DNA of 32,417 bases. Source: an uncultured Chlamydiae bacterium (GTDB lineage Bacteria > Chlamydiota > Chlamydiia > Chlamydiales > SM23-39). The notes below the pieces were generated by a model. It saw nothing but the letters and a program-made list of their open reading frames with translations, searched no databases and was not told the DNA's origin. Shown here one piece after another: positions 15,294-23,198 of the stretch (position 1 is its first letter; the number at the start of each line of letters is the position of its first letter). The stretch covers positions 1 through 32,417 of the forward strand of contig CAISYW010000064.1 in assembly GCA_903889795.1 (NCBI GenBank), in the 5' to 3' direction. The translations under genes were made by a program, and so were the position numbers.

Positions 15294-15326
15294 GAAGAAT
15301 CTCCTCTTTTCAGGGAGGAGTTCTTC
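15294..15326 (+). promoter_or_regulatory. Shine-Dalgarno-sequestering hairpin of the APC permease
   Basis: GAAGAA (15294-15299), one bulged T and CTCCTC (15301-15306) pair with GAGGAG (15315-15320) and TTCTTC (15321-15326): 12 bp around an 8 nt loop. The 3' arm contains the very strong ribosome-binding site GGGAGGAG, 7 nt before the ATG at 15328. The stem would hide the site until melted or displaced. Part of this sequence (CAGGGAGGAGTTCTTCAAT) is repeated at 1331-1349 without a gene. Confidence 0.55.
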
Positions 15327-15327
15327 A

Positions 15328-16716
15328 ATGGCTGTGAAAAAGATCTCTCCTCTTTCTCTGGTTTTGTTGATCGTTGCAGCGATTGCCAGCATTCGTAACT
15401 TCCCCTCCGCTGCTTTATTTGGACCGTCGTTGATTTTCTTTTTTATTTTTTCAGCCATTATTTTTTTGATACCGATCGCTTTGGTTTCTGCGGAGCTGTC
15501 TTCCTCATATCATGAAGAAGGGGGAGTCTATCATTGGGTGCGCCATGCATTCGGTGAAAAATGGGCGATGGCGGCGATCTGGCTCCAATGGATCAATACG
15601 ATGATCTGGTATCCCACGATGCTCTCGTTTATCGGTGGAACGGCTGCCTATCTCATCGATCCGGCGCTGGCGGAAAATAAAGCCTACCTCATCAGCTCCA
15701 TTTTGCTGATAATCTGGGTATTGACTTTCTTGAGTTTATTTGGCATCCGCATCTCAGCTAAGGTCAATGACATTTGCGCCACGATCGGAACCGTTTTTCC
15801 TATGGTTCTCCTCATCTCGCTCGGTGCTGTTTGGGTATTCAGCCATCGGCCGCTACAAATAGAGATCAACAGTTCGACGCTCATTCCCTCATTGACGCAT
15901 GGAGGGAGCTGGGTCTCTCTCATTGCGATCATGGCCTCTTTTTTGGGGATGGAACTGTCCGGGGTTCATGTTTCCGACATTCGAAATCCGCAACGCAATT
16001 TTCCGCGCGCCGTGTTATGCGCCAGCGGCTTCATTCTTTTTGTCATGCTTTTTGGTTCGATTTCGATCGCTTTTGTGGTGCCGGAAAAAGAGATTCAATT
16101 GGTGGCGGGCGTGATGCAGGTCTTTTCAACTTTTTTCAAGGCATTTGGTCTTGAGTGGTGCATTCCGATTCTAACCATTTTAATCGTCATTGGAACGGTC
16201 GGCGGGATCATCAACTGGCTGATTTCGCCTGCCAAGGGGCTTTTGCATGCTGCCGAATTTGGTTTTTTGCCAAAATTTTTTTCTAAGAAGAATCGTTTTG
16301 CCGTAGCTCCGCGCATCATGGTGTCGCAGGCGATCGTCGTGAGCTTGCTTAGTCTGGCCTTATTGTTAGTTCCGAGTGTGAATGGCTTTTATTGGTTTTT
16401 GATGGCGCTCAGCACCGAGATGTACATGTTCATGTACGTGCTGATTTTTTTGAGCGCGCTTGTGCTTCGGCTTCGTGCGAAAACGTCTACCGGCACTTTT
16501 CGCATTCCCGGCGGGTTGGCGGGATTATGGATCACGGTTCTTTTTGGGCTGACTGCCTGTTTTGCTACGATCGGCATTACCTTTTTGCCGCCGGAAAATG
16601 TCGATATTGGTTCGCCTGCGCGCTATGCAATGACAATTTTGGGCTGCGGCGTGCTCGCAATTTTGCCTCTGTTTTTGTTTTTCTGGTATAAGCGAAATCA
16701 GAAAACGATTGTCTAG
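15328..16716 (+). CDS. APC-superfamily amino acid permease/antiporter
   Basis: 462 residues with about 12 hydrophobic segments, an inner-membrane amino acid or amine transporter. The N-terminus (SLVLLIVAAIASIRNFPSAA) fits TM1 of the APC fold, and the glutamate/GABA-antiporter-like (GadC/YjeM) branch is suggested by ELSSSYHEEGGVYHWVRHAF (TM2-3), MELSGVHVSDIRNPQRNFPR (TM6 to the loop) and the SPAKGLLHAAEFGFLP loop. Substrate cannot be set from sequence; intracellular chlamydiae use such carriers to import host amino acids or exchange them. The start is well supported by GGGAGGAG 7 nt upstream. The leader has two hairpins, the second covering that site. An RNase-family gene follows at once. Confidence 0.9.
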   Translation: MAVKKISPLSLVLLIVAAIASIRNFPSAALFGPSLIFFFIFSAIIFLIPIALVSAELSSSYHEEGGVYHWVRHAFGEKWAMAAIWLQWINTMIWYPTMLSFIGGTAAYLIDPALAENKAYLISSILLIIWVLTFLSLFGIRISAKVNDICATIGTVFPMVLLISLGAVWVFSHRPLQIEINSSTLIPSLTHGGSWVSLIAIMASFLGMELSGVHVSDIRNPQRNFPRAVLCASGFILFVMLFGSISIAFVVPEKEIQLVAGVMQVFSTFFKAFGLEWCIPILTILIVIGTVGGIINWLISPAKGLLHAAEFGFLPKFFSKKNRFAVAPRIMVSQAIVVSLLSLALLLVPSVNGFYWFLMALSTEMYMFMYVLIFLSALVLRLRAKTSTGTFRIPGGLAGLWITVLFGLTACFATIGITFLPPENVDIGSPARYAMTILGCGVLAILPLFLFFWYKRNQKTIV

Positions 16717-16760
16717 GGGGGCTTTCTATCGTAACACTTGATGAAATTGCGCGCGAAGCT

Positions 16761-18167
16761 GTGGGCGAGCGCGGACTGATGGCTGATTTTCCGCCGAATG
16801 TTTTGCAGCAGATCGATACAATCGATGCAGCAGCCTCCCCGCGAAAAGTGGATTCGTTTCGCGATTTGCGGCATCTTTTGTGGGTATCGATCGACAATGA
16901 CGATTCTCGCGATCTCGATCAGCTTACTTATGCTGAGAGTGTTCATCCCGGCAAGGATAAGATTTATGTCGCAGTCGCTGATGTGGATGCGATCGTCAAA
17001 CGAGGATCGCCTGTCGATCAGTACGCTTCGCATAATACCACCTCCATTTATACGCCGACTCGCGTCTTTCCGATGCTGCCGCCTAAACTTTGCTATGATC
17101 TCACTTCGCTGAATGAAGAGTGCGATCGATGCGCGATCGTTGTTGAAATTTCGGTGGATGAAGCGGGGAAATATAGCCTTTTGAATATTTATCCCGCTCT
17201 TGTGCGCAACAGGGCAAAGCTGGCTTACAATCGAGTGGCCGATTGGATCGAGCGAGATATTCGTTTGCCGCAATCGAGGGCTATATTAGAACAACTGAAG
17301 CTGCAGGATTCCATTGCCGTGCGCATTCAACGGTATCGCACAGAGCAGGGAGCTCTCGGATTTGAGACGATAGAGGTTCAGCCGGTGGTCGTGAATAGCC
17401 AGGTGGTTCGCCTCGAGGAGAAAGCGGTCAATCGCGCTCATAAGCTGATTGAAAATTTTATGATCGCGGCCAATGTTTGCATGACGCGCTATTTTACAGA
17501 CTGGAACTTACCTGTGATGCGCCGCATTGTCAAAACGCCCAAACGCTGGTCTCGTATCGTACAGTTGGCAAATCAATTGGGAGAACGTCTGCCTGCGCGA
17601 GCCAACGTTAAATCACTGCGCGATTTTCTGTACCGGCAGCGGCATTCCAATCCGTCGCAGTTTCCTGATTTATCATTATCCATCATTAAACTTCTTGGCC
17701 GGGGAGAATATGTTTTAGGCATCCCCGGGGGTGATTCTCAGGGTCATTTCGATCTGGCATTGCGCGATTATGCGCATACTACCGCGCCGAATCGCCGTTT
17801 TCCCGATCTGGTCATGCAGCGTCTATTGAAAAGTCATTTATATGGCGAGGCGATTCCCTACCGCCGGAGCGAGTTGATCCGGATTGCGAAGAACTGTACG
17901 AAAAAAGAAGACGATGCGGTGAAAGTCGAGCGGCGGCTCGTCAAATGCGCTGCGGCCATGATGCTGGTTCATCTCATTGGCCATCAATATAAAGCCATGG
18001 TGACGGGCGCGTCTCAGAAAGGAACGTGGGTGCGCATCACAAATCCACCGATTGAAGGTAGGCTGACCCATGGATTTCAGGATGTCGATGTCGGCGACTG
18101 GATTGAGGTGCAGCTCATTCGCGTCGATATTCATAATGGACATATCGATTTTCGGGCTGTTGTTTAA
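16761..18167 (+). CDS. RNB-domain (RNase II/R family) exoribonuclease
   Basis: 468 residues from GTG 16761, the first conventional start. RNB enzymes degrade RNA 3' to 5' in the cytosol. The catalytic block SIDNDDSRDLDQLTY lies near residue 42, followed by IYVAVADVDAIV, and the distal motif HTTAPNRRFPDLVMQRLL near 336 carries the conserved arginines. No N-terminal cold-shock domains are present and the S1-like tail is short, so it is smaller than RNase II (644 residues). The fourth Asp of the active-site cluster (DxDD) is Gln here. The homologous frame continues upstream of the GTG as SIVTLDEIAREA, without ATG, GTG or TTG; AGGGGGG lies 6 nt before an ATC at 16728, which may be the true, non-canonical start. 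The stop overlaps the convergent ackA stop. Confidence 0.88.
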   Translation: MGERGLMADFPPNVLQQIDTIDAAASPRKVDSFRDLRHLLWVSIDNDDSRDLDQLTYAESVHPGKDKIYVAVADVDAIVKRGSPVDQYASHNTTSIYTPTRVFPMLPPKLCYDLTSLNEECDRCAIVVEISVDEAGKYSLLNIYPALVRNRAKLAYNRVADWIERDIRLPQSRAILEQLKLQDSIAVRIQRYRTEQGALGFETIEVQPVVVNSQVVRLEEKAVNRAHKLIENFMIAANVCMTRYFTDWNLPVMRRIVKTPKRWSRIVQLANQLGERLPARANVKSLRDFLYRQRHSNPSQFPDLSLSIIKLLGRGEYVLGIPGGDSQGHFDLALRDYAHTTAPNRRFPDLVMQRLLKSHLYGEAIPYRRSELIRIAKNCTKKEDDAVKVERRLVKCAAAMMLVHLIGHQYKAMVTGASQKGTWVRITNPPIEGRLTHGFQDVDVGDWIEVQLIRVDIHNGHIDFRAVV

Positions 18168-19375
18168 GTTTCCTTAACGAGACGCCAGCACTCTCGGGCG
18201 ATTTCAAACGCTTCTTGTGTGTGAATAATCAATACTCGGATTTTTGAATTTTTGTGGGCGATATCGCAATCTTCCGGAGGCGGGGCATCATTTTTTTGGG
18301 CGTCGAGTTCAATGCCTAAAAATGAAAAACGATCGCAGACTTTTTTTCGCAGCAGGGGGGTGTTTTCGCCAATACCGGCGGTAAAGACTAAAACGTTTAT
18401 TCCCTGCAGCGATGCAATCATCGAACCAATGCTGGCGCACAATCGGTGAATGTAAAGATCGAAAGTGAGCTGGGCTCTTGGATTTCCCGATTGGATGCCT
18501 TTTAAGATTTCGCGCATATCGCTTGAAATTCCCGATACGCCCAAGATGCCGGACTCGCGATAGAGTTCATTGGTCAAGGCATGGACGTCGATATGTTTAA
18601 GCCGCTCGAGGATGATTCCGGGATCGATCGTGCCGGAGCGGGTGTTCATCATTAAGCCTTCGAGGGGAGTAAAGCCCATCGTCGTGTCCTGGCTTTTGCC
18701 GTCTTTCACGGCGCAAAGCGATGCTCCGGCGCCCAGATGGCAGATGACTATTTTTGATGCGGGAAACTCGTTTTGTATGATTTCCGCTGCGCGTTTTGAA
18801 CAATATTGATAACTGATTCCGTGAAAGCCGTAGCGTTGAATGCCTTCTTCGAACCATTTGTAGGGGCCGGGATATATTGCAGCTTCCGGAGGAAGCGTGC
18901 GATGAAAGGCGGTATCGAAAACGGCGATTTGCGGTAAGCCTTTGAACATCTTCTCCATCGCTTCGATGCCGGTCAATGCAGCCAAATTATGAAGGGGAGC
19001 AAACTCGGCTAAACGGGAAATATGAGATTTAACGTCTTTATTAATGAAAACGCTTTCGCGGTAATATTTTCCTCCATGAACGATGCGATGGCCAATTGCA
19101 TCCACTTCATCGAGAGACGACAACACGGCTGTTTCTCCATGAACAAGCGAGTTCATCAGTTCTGCCCGCGCCTCATCTAATGATCGGGTAGTCAGTTTGA
19201 AAAACTGTTTTTTCCCGTGCTCGTTCTTCACTTCGATCGATACGTCATCAAATGTGCCTTTCCATTGCAAACTGCCTTCCCATGTCGGAGAAACGGGTTT
19301 TTGAGAATGATTTTTGAGGATATAGAGAGATGATTTGAGACTGCTTGATCCGCTATTGAGAACTAAAATTTTCAT
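18164..19375 (-). CDS. ackA: Acetate kinase
   Basis: 403 residues, normal length. It interconverts acetyl phosphate plus ADP with acetate plus ATP in the cytosol. ASKHA-fold motifs are intact: NSGSSSLKSSLY at residues 7-18, GHRIVHGG in the first third, FDTAFHRTLPP, YGFHGISYQY, and the nucleotide-binding CHLGAGASLCAV followed by DTTMGFTPLEGL and TRSGTIDPG; FTAGIGEN is near the C-terminus. No phosphotransacetylase gene is in the window. The start ATG overlaps the stop of the upstream phosphatase gene (ATGA), so the two are probably co-translated. Its stop overlaps that of the RNB gene on the other strand by 4 nt. Confidence 0.96.
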   Translation of the reverse strand: MKILVLNSGSSSLKSSLYILKNHSQKPVSPTWEGSLQWKGTFDDVSIEVKNEHGKKQFFKLTTRSLDEARAELMNSLVHGETAVLSSLDEVDAIGHRIVHGGKYYRESVFINKDVKSHISRLAEFAPLHNLAALTGIEAMEKMFKGLPQIAVFDTAFHRTLPPEAAIYPGPYKWFEEGIQRYGFHGISYQYCSKRAAEIIQNEFPASKIVICHLGAGASLCAVKDGKSQDTTMGFTPLEGLMMNTRSGTIDPGIILERLKHIDVHALTNELYRESGILGVSGISSDMREILKGIQSGNPRAQLTFDLYIHRLCASIGSMIASLQGINVLVFTAGIGENTPLLRKKVCDRFSFLGIELDAQKNDAPPPEDCDIAHKNSKIRVLIIHTQEAFEIARECWRLVKET

Positions 19376-19977
19376 CTTTGTGCCGTTTCATTCCACAGTT
19401 TAATGACGCGTTGATCGTGTTCCATAGCGAGAATGCTCACGGATGCCACGGAAAGGGAAAAAAGCTTGCCATCTTCGGCCTGGAGGCCGAGCCATCGGGC
19501 GGCAAAGACCCGAGAAAAATGACCATGAGAGAAAATGAGAATATTTCCGCTTTCATGAATGAAGGACTTCAGGAGGCGGTCGGCTCTTTCAGCTACTTCG
19601 TCCGGGGATTCGCCTCCGGGAGCTCCATCGTCGAAAATATTCCATCGAGCATGTTTTTCCCAAATTTGGGGAGTCGTGATTCCCTCATACTCCCCATAAT
19701 TCCATTCCATGGCGCTCGGCTCGATTGTTTTTCGATGATCAAAGCCGGCCAGCTGGCAGGTTTCTTGCGCCCGCAGCATCGGTGATACGATCACCTTGTG
19801 AAAGACAATCCCTTGGAGTCTTTTTCCAAGCATGATCGCTTGCTTTCGTCCGTTTTCGGTGAGGGAAACCTCGCTAAAACTGGTATGCTGACCTGTGAGG
19901 GTCCACTCGGTTTCTCCATGCCGACACAGAAAAATTTGCAAGCGATCAGGGTTTTTAGTGGTGATGTCCGCCACCAT
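19372..19977 (-). CDS. Histidine phosphatase (phosphoglycerate mutase-like) family protein
   Basis: 201 residues from the ATG at 19977 (MVADITTKNPDRLQIFLCRH). Branch-1 histidine phosphatase: the phospho-accepting His is in CRHGETEW, the acid/base Glu in MEWNYGEYEG, and the second core His in ILIFSHGHFSRVF. These enzymes remove or move phosphate on small metabolites or proteins; AEDGKLF and WLGL fit a broad phosphatase rather than glycolytic PGM, which is about 230-250 residues. The track start at 20160 is wrong: its first ~60 residues are another frame of the His-rich repeats. The gene overlaps the His-rich gene by 23 nt and ackA by 4, so it sits in one transcript with both. Confidence 0.85.
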   Translation of the reverse strand: MVADITTKNPDRLQIFLCRHGETEWTLTGQHTSFSEVSLTENGRKQAIMLGKRLQGIVFHKVIVSPMLRAQETCQLAGFDHRKTIEPSAMEWNYGEYEGITTPQIWEKHARWNIFDDGAPGGESPDEVAERADRLLKSFIHESGNILIFSHGHFSRVFAARWLGLQAEDGKLFSLSVASVSILAMEHDQRVIKLWNETAQR

Positions 19978-20362
19978 GATGTCCGCCGCCGTGATGCCTT
20001 CCACCGTGATGACCGCCATGATGTCTTCCACCATGATGTCCTCCGTGATGCCCGCCGTGATGGCGCCCACGATACCATCGATGGTATCCCGGCTCATTAT
20101 CAAACCATGTGCCATAGTACCAACCCGGACCGATCCAGACTTCCTGAGTGGCGCCGCCATAGTAGTGACGATTCACGCGAACCCATCGATAGTATGCAAC
20201 GTCGTCATCAAACCAATATCCATAGTAATACCCGGGTCCGGCCCAGACTTCTTGGACTACTGCGTCATCTGGCCCGACGCCAACCTCGACTCCGGTTTTT
20301 ACCATGGCATCGATAGAAATAAATGGAATAATTAGAACAAAAAAAGCTAATAACTTACGCAT
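19955..20362 (-). CDS. His/Gly-rich secreted protein 1, 135 aa
   Basis: Signal peptide MRKLLAFFVLIIPFISIDAM, then a short acidic region, two related aromatic motifs (EVWAGPGYYYGYWFDDD and EVWIGPGWYYGTWFDNE), and a tail made almost only of His, Gly and Arg (HHGGHHGGRHHGG). It is likely exported to the periplasm or envelope; the tail resembles metal-binding His-rich tails, so binding of Ni, Zn or Cu is plausible but inferred. AAAGGGG lies 3-4 nt before the ATG. It is a tandem paralogue of 20405-20764 and has a duplicated GPG motif which the other lacks. The stop lies within the start of the phosphatase gene. No named family recognised. Confidence 0.8.
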   Translation of the reverse strand: MRKLLAFFVLIIPFISIDAMVKTGVEVGVGPDDAVVQEVWAGPGYYYGYWFDDDVAYYRWVRVNRHYYGGATQEVWIGPGWYYGTWFDNEPGYHRWYRGRHHGGHHGGHHGGRHHGGHHGGRHHGGGHHGGGHHH

Positions 20363-20404
20363 AAACCCCTTTCGCTTCTCTCAAGTTTCAAAAGATACCT
20401 GTTT

Positions 20405-20764
20405 TTATCGGCGTCCGCCGCCATGACCACCACCGCCATGACCACCACCGCCATGACCACCACCGCCGTGTCGACCACCACCGCCATGACCGCCGTCATG
20501 ACGATCGCCACGTCCATCATGACGTCTGCCATCAGCATGTCGATCGCCGTGCCCACGATGGCCGCGGCCACCATGATGACGATGGTATGAGTCCTCATCA
20601 TCGAACCAATATCCATAGTAGAAGCCAGGTCCGACCCACACTTCTTCAACCGTGCCATCGTCGCTGTCGTCTGTGCCGACTTCGATTGCAACGCCTGTTT
20701 TTGCCATTGCACTAATTGAATAAAACGGAATTAACAAAACGAAAAATGCTAATAACTTTCGCAT
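20405..20764 (-). CDS. His/Gly-rich secreted protein 2, 119 aa (paralogue)
   Basis: The start is set at ATG 20764 (MRKLLAFFVLLIPFYSISAM), 105 nt inside the track ORF, because this gives a signal peptide almost identical to its neighbour and GAAAGG lies about 8 nt upstream. After the leader come KTGVAIEVGTDDSDDGTVEE, one aromatic motif VWVGPGFYYGYWFDDED, and a tail of His, Gly, Arg and Asp ending in GGGGH reiterations (15 bp DNA units). Probably secreted and perhaps metal-binding, as for the paralogue 42 bp downstream. Likely the first gene of a four-gene transcript ending with ackA. Confidence 0.8.
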   Translation of the reverse strand: MRKLLAFFVLLIPFYSISAMAKTGVAIEVGTDDSDDGTVEEVWVGPGFYYGYWFDDEDSYHRHHGGRGHRGHGDRHADGRRHDGRGDRHDGGHGGGGRHGGGGHGGGGHGGGGHGGGRR

Positions 20765-21218
20765 AATCACCAACCTTTCCATAATTTGCATGATGTTGAA
20801 ATGTTTTAATAATTGCAATAATAATAGTAATTCTCGGCTTTGTGAGATTGTTGATAAATGGGTTTGCAATGTGTTTATTTAGAAATGGTTGCGTGTTTTG
20901 TAGGCAGGTTAAATAAGTCGTTCACCAAATACACAAACAAATACAGATCAATAAATTGCGATGAATTCCGTAAAAAAAGTACAAAGTCGATTTATAATTA
21001 ACAAAAAATAGGGATGTTTTGTGTTACTAATTGCTGGAAATTGTTATACCAAACGTGACTCAAAAATCGGTTTTTGGCGTGCGTCGTTAGCTTGTTAGGA
21101 AAATTTTTTTCCAGTGCATAGGCTCACTCAGAAGAAAACTAACAGGATATTATGATGGACAGGATAGAAAATAAAAGAGAACTGCCTCACTCTGAAATTC
21201 GGTATATACTGCATTAAA
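20765..21218. other. 454 bp AT-rich gap
   Basis: No coding potential seen on either strand. It must contain the promoter of the His-rich genes (minus strand) and the end of the T3SS transcript. No hairpin with a T-run was found next to the sctT stop, and no clear TTGACA-like box on the minus strand. Confidence 0.5.
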
Positions 21219-22079
21219 TTAATGAACGAGTGATTGGCCTGCTTGGGTCACATATTGATTGATCGCCTTGATCCATAGAATGGATTCTTTTCCCATGACG
21301 GTAATAATCAAGGACCATGCGGCGGCGATTAAAGCGATGCCAACCCAGGACTTGAGCGGGATCCCGAGAAAGACGACTTGTACTTGAGGCGCCATGCGGT
21401 TGGCAATTCCCAGGAAGAGATCAGTTAGCAGCATGCCGATCAGGGCGGGCGCCGATAGCTGGATCGCCAGATTCATGATGTGCTGCAGCATACCTGTTAT
21501 CTGTTTCCAAAACGGAAGTTGGAGATTAAAGAACGAGGCGCTAATCAGACCGTCGACGGGAATGATTTGATAGGAGCGGGCCAATGCTTCGAAAAAGAGG
21601 AATGGACCGCCGAGGGCAAAGAAAATGGCAATTAACACATAGTTATAAAGAATTCCCAAGGGACCCGTTTGCGTTTGCGTGGTGGGGTCGGTTACTTGCA
21701 ATGCAGACGAGCCGCGGGAGTGATCCATCAAGGTTCCCGCTGTTTGGGCAATATAAAAAGGCGCTGCCGCGATAAAGCCGAGCACGGTTCCAAATATGAT
21801 CTCTTTCAACAGGTAGCCGATATAGACTGTGTTATATGGAATATTCCCGTGAATGGCGAGTAGGTTCTGAGGCAAAAATAACGCGCATAAAGCGACGCTG
21901 AACATCATTTTTACCATGGCGGGTAAGTTTTTAGCGCCTAGAAAAGGAGCGAGCGTCACGATAGGAAGAATGCGAGCCAGGGTGAGAAAAAAAACTGACA
22001 GGATCGTTGTTGGATGCAGGTTCTGGATCGAGAGAATAAAGGAAACGAAATCGTCAGTTGCGCTAGCGGCGTTTTCCAT
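21219..22079 (-). CDS. sctT: Type III secretion export apparatus protein SctT
   Basis: 286 residues with about six to eight hydrophobic helices; YscT/SpaR/FliR family. SctT joins SctR5-SctS4 in the core export gate in the inner membrane. Seen: FFLTLARILPIVTLAPFLGA at the N-terminus, FGTVLGFIAAAPFYIAQTAG followed by MDHSRGSSAL in the middle, and LIGMLLTDLFLGIANRMAPQ near the end, all FliR/SctT hallmarks. Last gene of the sctJ-to-sctT block, 6 bp after sctS. In Chlamydia the orthologue is CdsT (CT564) in the same position. Confidence 0.95.
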   Translation of the reverse strand: MENAASATDDFVSFILSIQNLHPTTILSVFFLTLARILPIVTLAPFLGAKNLPAMVKMMFSVALCALFLPQNLLAIHGNIPYNTVYIGYLLKEIIFGTVLGFIAAAPFYIAQTAGTLMDHSRGSSALQVTDPTTQTQTGPLGILYNYVLIAIFFALGGPFLFFEALARSYQIIPVDGLISASFFNLQLPFWKQITGMLQHIMNLAIQLSAPALIGMLLTDLFLGIANRMAPQVQVVFLGIPLKSWVGIALIAAAWSLIITVMGKESILWIKAINQYVTQAGQSLVH

Positions 22080-22085
22080 AATGCG

Positions 22086-22358
22086 CTATCCGCCGGACCA
22101 TTTGGCGATTCCCTGGAAGATTGTATTGGTAAACTGCAGTACTTGACCGCTTAGCCATCCCCCGAGCATGACGATCGAAAGAATCACGGCAAAGAGTTTT
22201 ACGGTAAAAGAGAGCGTTTGCTCCTGGATTTGGGTGGCGGCTTGGAAAATGGCCACCAAAAGTCCAAGCACCATGCTAATGAGGATCGGAGGAGCGGACA
22301 GAATGAGTACCAGCATCAGCGCCTGATACGTGAGCGTGTGGATTTCGTTCTGAATCAT
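22086..22358 (-). CDS. sctS: Type III secretion export apparatus protein SctS
   Basis: 90 residues, two membrane helices, YscS/FliQ family. Four copies wrap the SctR5T1 core of the export gate. Typical text: LVLILSAPPILISMVLGLLV for helix one, FQAATQIQEQTLSFTVKLF in the conserved loop, and VMLGGWLSGQVLQF in helix two. Length is standard (86-94). It lies between sctR (18 bp gap) and sctT (6 bp gap), as CdsS does in Chlamydia. Confidence 0.95.
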   Translation of the reverse strand: MIQNEIHTLTYQALMLVLILSAPPILISMVLGLLVAIFQAATQIQEQTLSFTVKLFAVILSIVMLGGWLSGQVLQFTNTIFQGIAKWSGG

Positions 22359-22376
22359 GAAAACCTTTTGCTCATT

Positions 22377-23189
22377 TTATTTAAAAGTTAAAGCGACCCC
22401 TTGAACAATCACCGTCCAGCCGTCCACCATGACAAGCAAGAGGAGTTTGATGGGAAGGGCGATTGTTAAAGGCGAAAGCATCATCATGCCCATCGCAAGC
22501 AAAATATTCGAAACAACCAAATCAATTACAAAGAATGGTAAATAGATAAGCACGCCGATTTCAAAAGCCGTCTTTAGCTGCGATGTGATAAACGATGGAA
22601 TCAACACAATGAAATCGCTCTGTTTTAGTTGAGTTTTGTAGGGCTCGGGAAAGGTGCGATTCGCTAGTTGATAAAAGCTCGTGATGTGTTTGCCAATCGT
22701 ATTTCGCTGTAAAAAGCCGCGCAGAGGTTCCTTGGCTTTATCGACAATATTGATGATATAGGCGGCATTTTGGCCTGAAAACATTTCCTGCGGATTTTGC
22801 GACTGGATCACTTCTTCAGCTGCATTGAACATGAGGAGACCCGTGGGAAACATGACATAAATCGTGACGAGAAGAGCAATGCCATTGAGCACCTGATTGG
22901 GTGGTGTTTGCTGGACGCCGATAGCGTTGCGGAGCAGGGAAAGAACGATTTGGATTTTAACAAACGAGGTGAGCAGCATGATGGCAAATGGCAAAAGCGA
23001 AAGACCTGCAAGAACGGCGAGCTTAGTCAGCATTTGCGGGTTGGCGGAGGTTTCCGGGGTGATGGGTAGCTGGATGGGTTGCTCAGCCTGGGCGGCGGGT
23101 GAACTGACAGGAGCGGCTTCTTGCGCAAAGGAAGAGGTCGCTAATAGAGCAAATAAACAGATCCAGCGCAAATTTTTCAAGAGACTCAT
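22377..23189 (-). CDS. sctR: Type III secretion export apparatus protein SctR
   Basis: 270 residues, YscR/FliP family, the pentameric core of the export gate. It has a cleavable-looking leader (LRWICLFALLATSSFAQ) and a Pro/Ala/Gln-rich spacer before the first helix, as in FliP-like and chlamydial SctR, unlike the shorter YscR. Conserved text: TSFVKIQIVLSLLRNAIGVQ followed by PPNQVLNGIAL, and near the C-terminus FVVSNILLAMGMMMLSP-like sequence (VVSNILLAMGMMMLSPLTI) with LPIKLLLLVMVDGW. Nine bp after sctL. Confidence 0.96.
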   Translation of the reverse strand: MSLLKNLRWICLFALLATSSFAQEAAPVSSPAAQAEQPIQLPITPETSANPQMLTKLAVLAGLSLLPFAIMLLTSFVKIQIVLSLLRNAIGVQQTPPNQVLNGIALLVTIYVMFPTGLLMFNAAEEVIQSQNPQEMFSGQNAAYIINIVDKAKEPLRGFLQRNTIGKHITSFYQLANRTFPEPYKTQLKQSDFIVLIPSFITSQLKTAFEIGVLIYLPFFVIDLVVSNILLAMGMMMLSPLTIALPIKLLLLVMVDGWTVIVQGVALTFK

Positions 23190-23198
23190 TATTTTACC

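Noticed and set aside
15195-15458. Minus-strand 87 aa ORF antisense to the permease start
   Set aside because: It overlaps a well-supported permease start with a strong ribosome-binding site. The shared IEELLPE segment with the fragment near 1.3 kb is explained by the short DNA repeat.
19978-20160. N-terminal extension of the histidine phosphatase ORF
   Set aside because: The residues (reiterated DIMV/GITA words) are an alternative frame of the His-rich repeats; family members begin just before the RHG motif.
20347-20712. Minus-strand 121 aa ORF rich in Met/Val/Ala
   Set aside because: It is an alternative frame of the second His-rich gene, produced by its 15 bp repeats.
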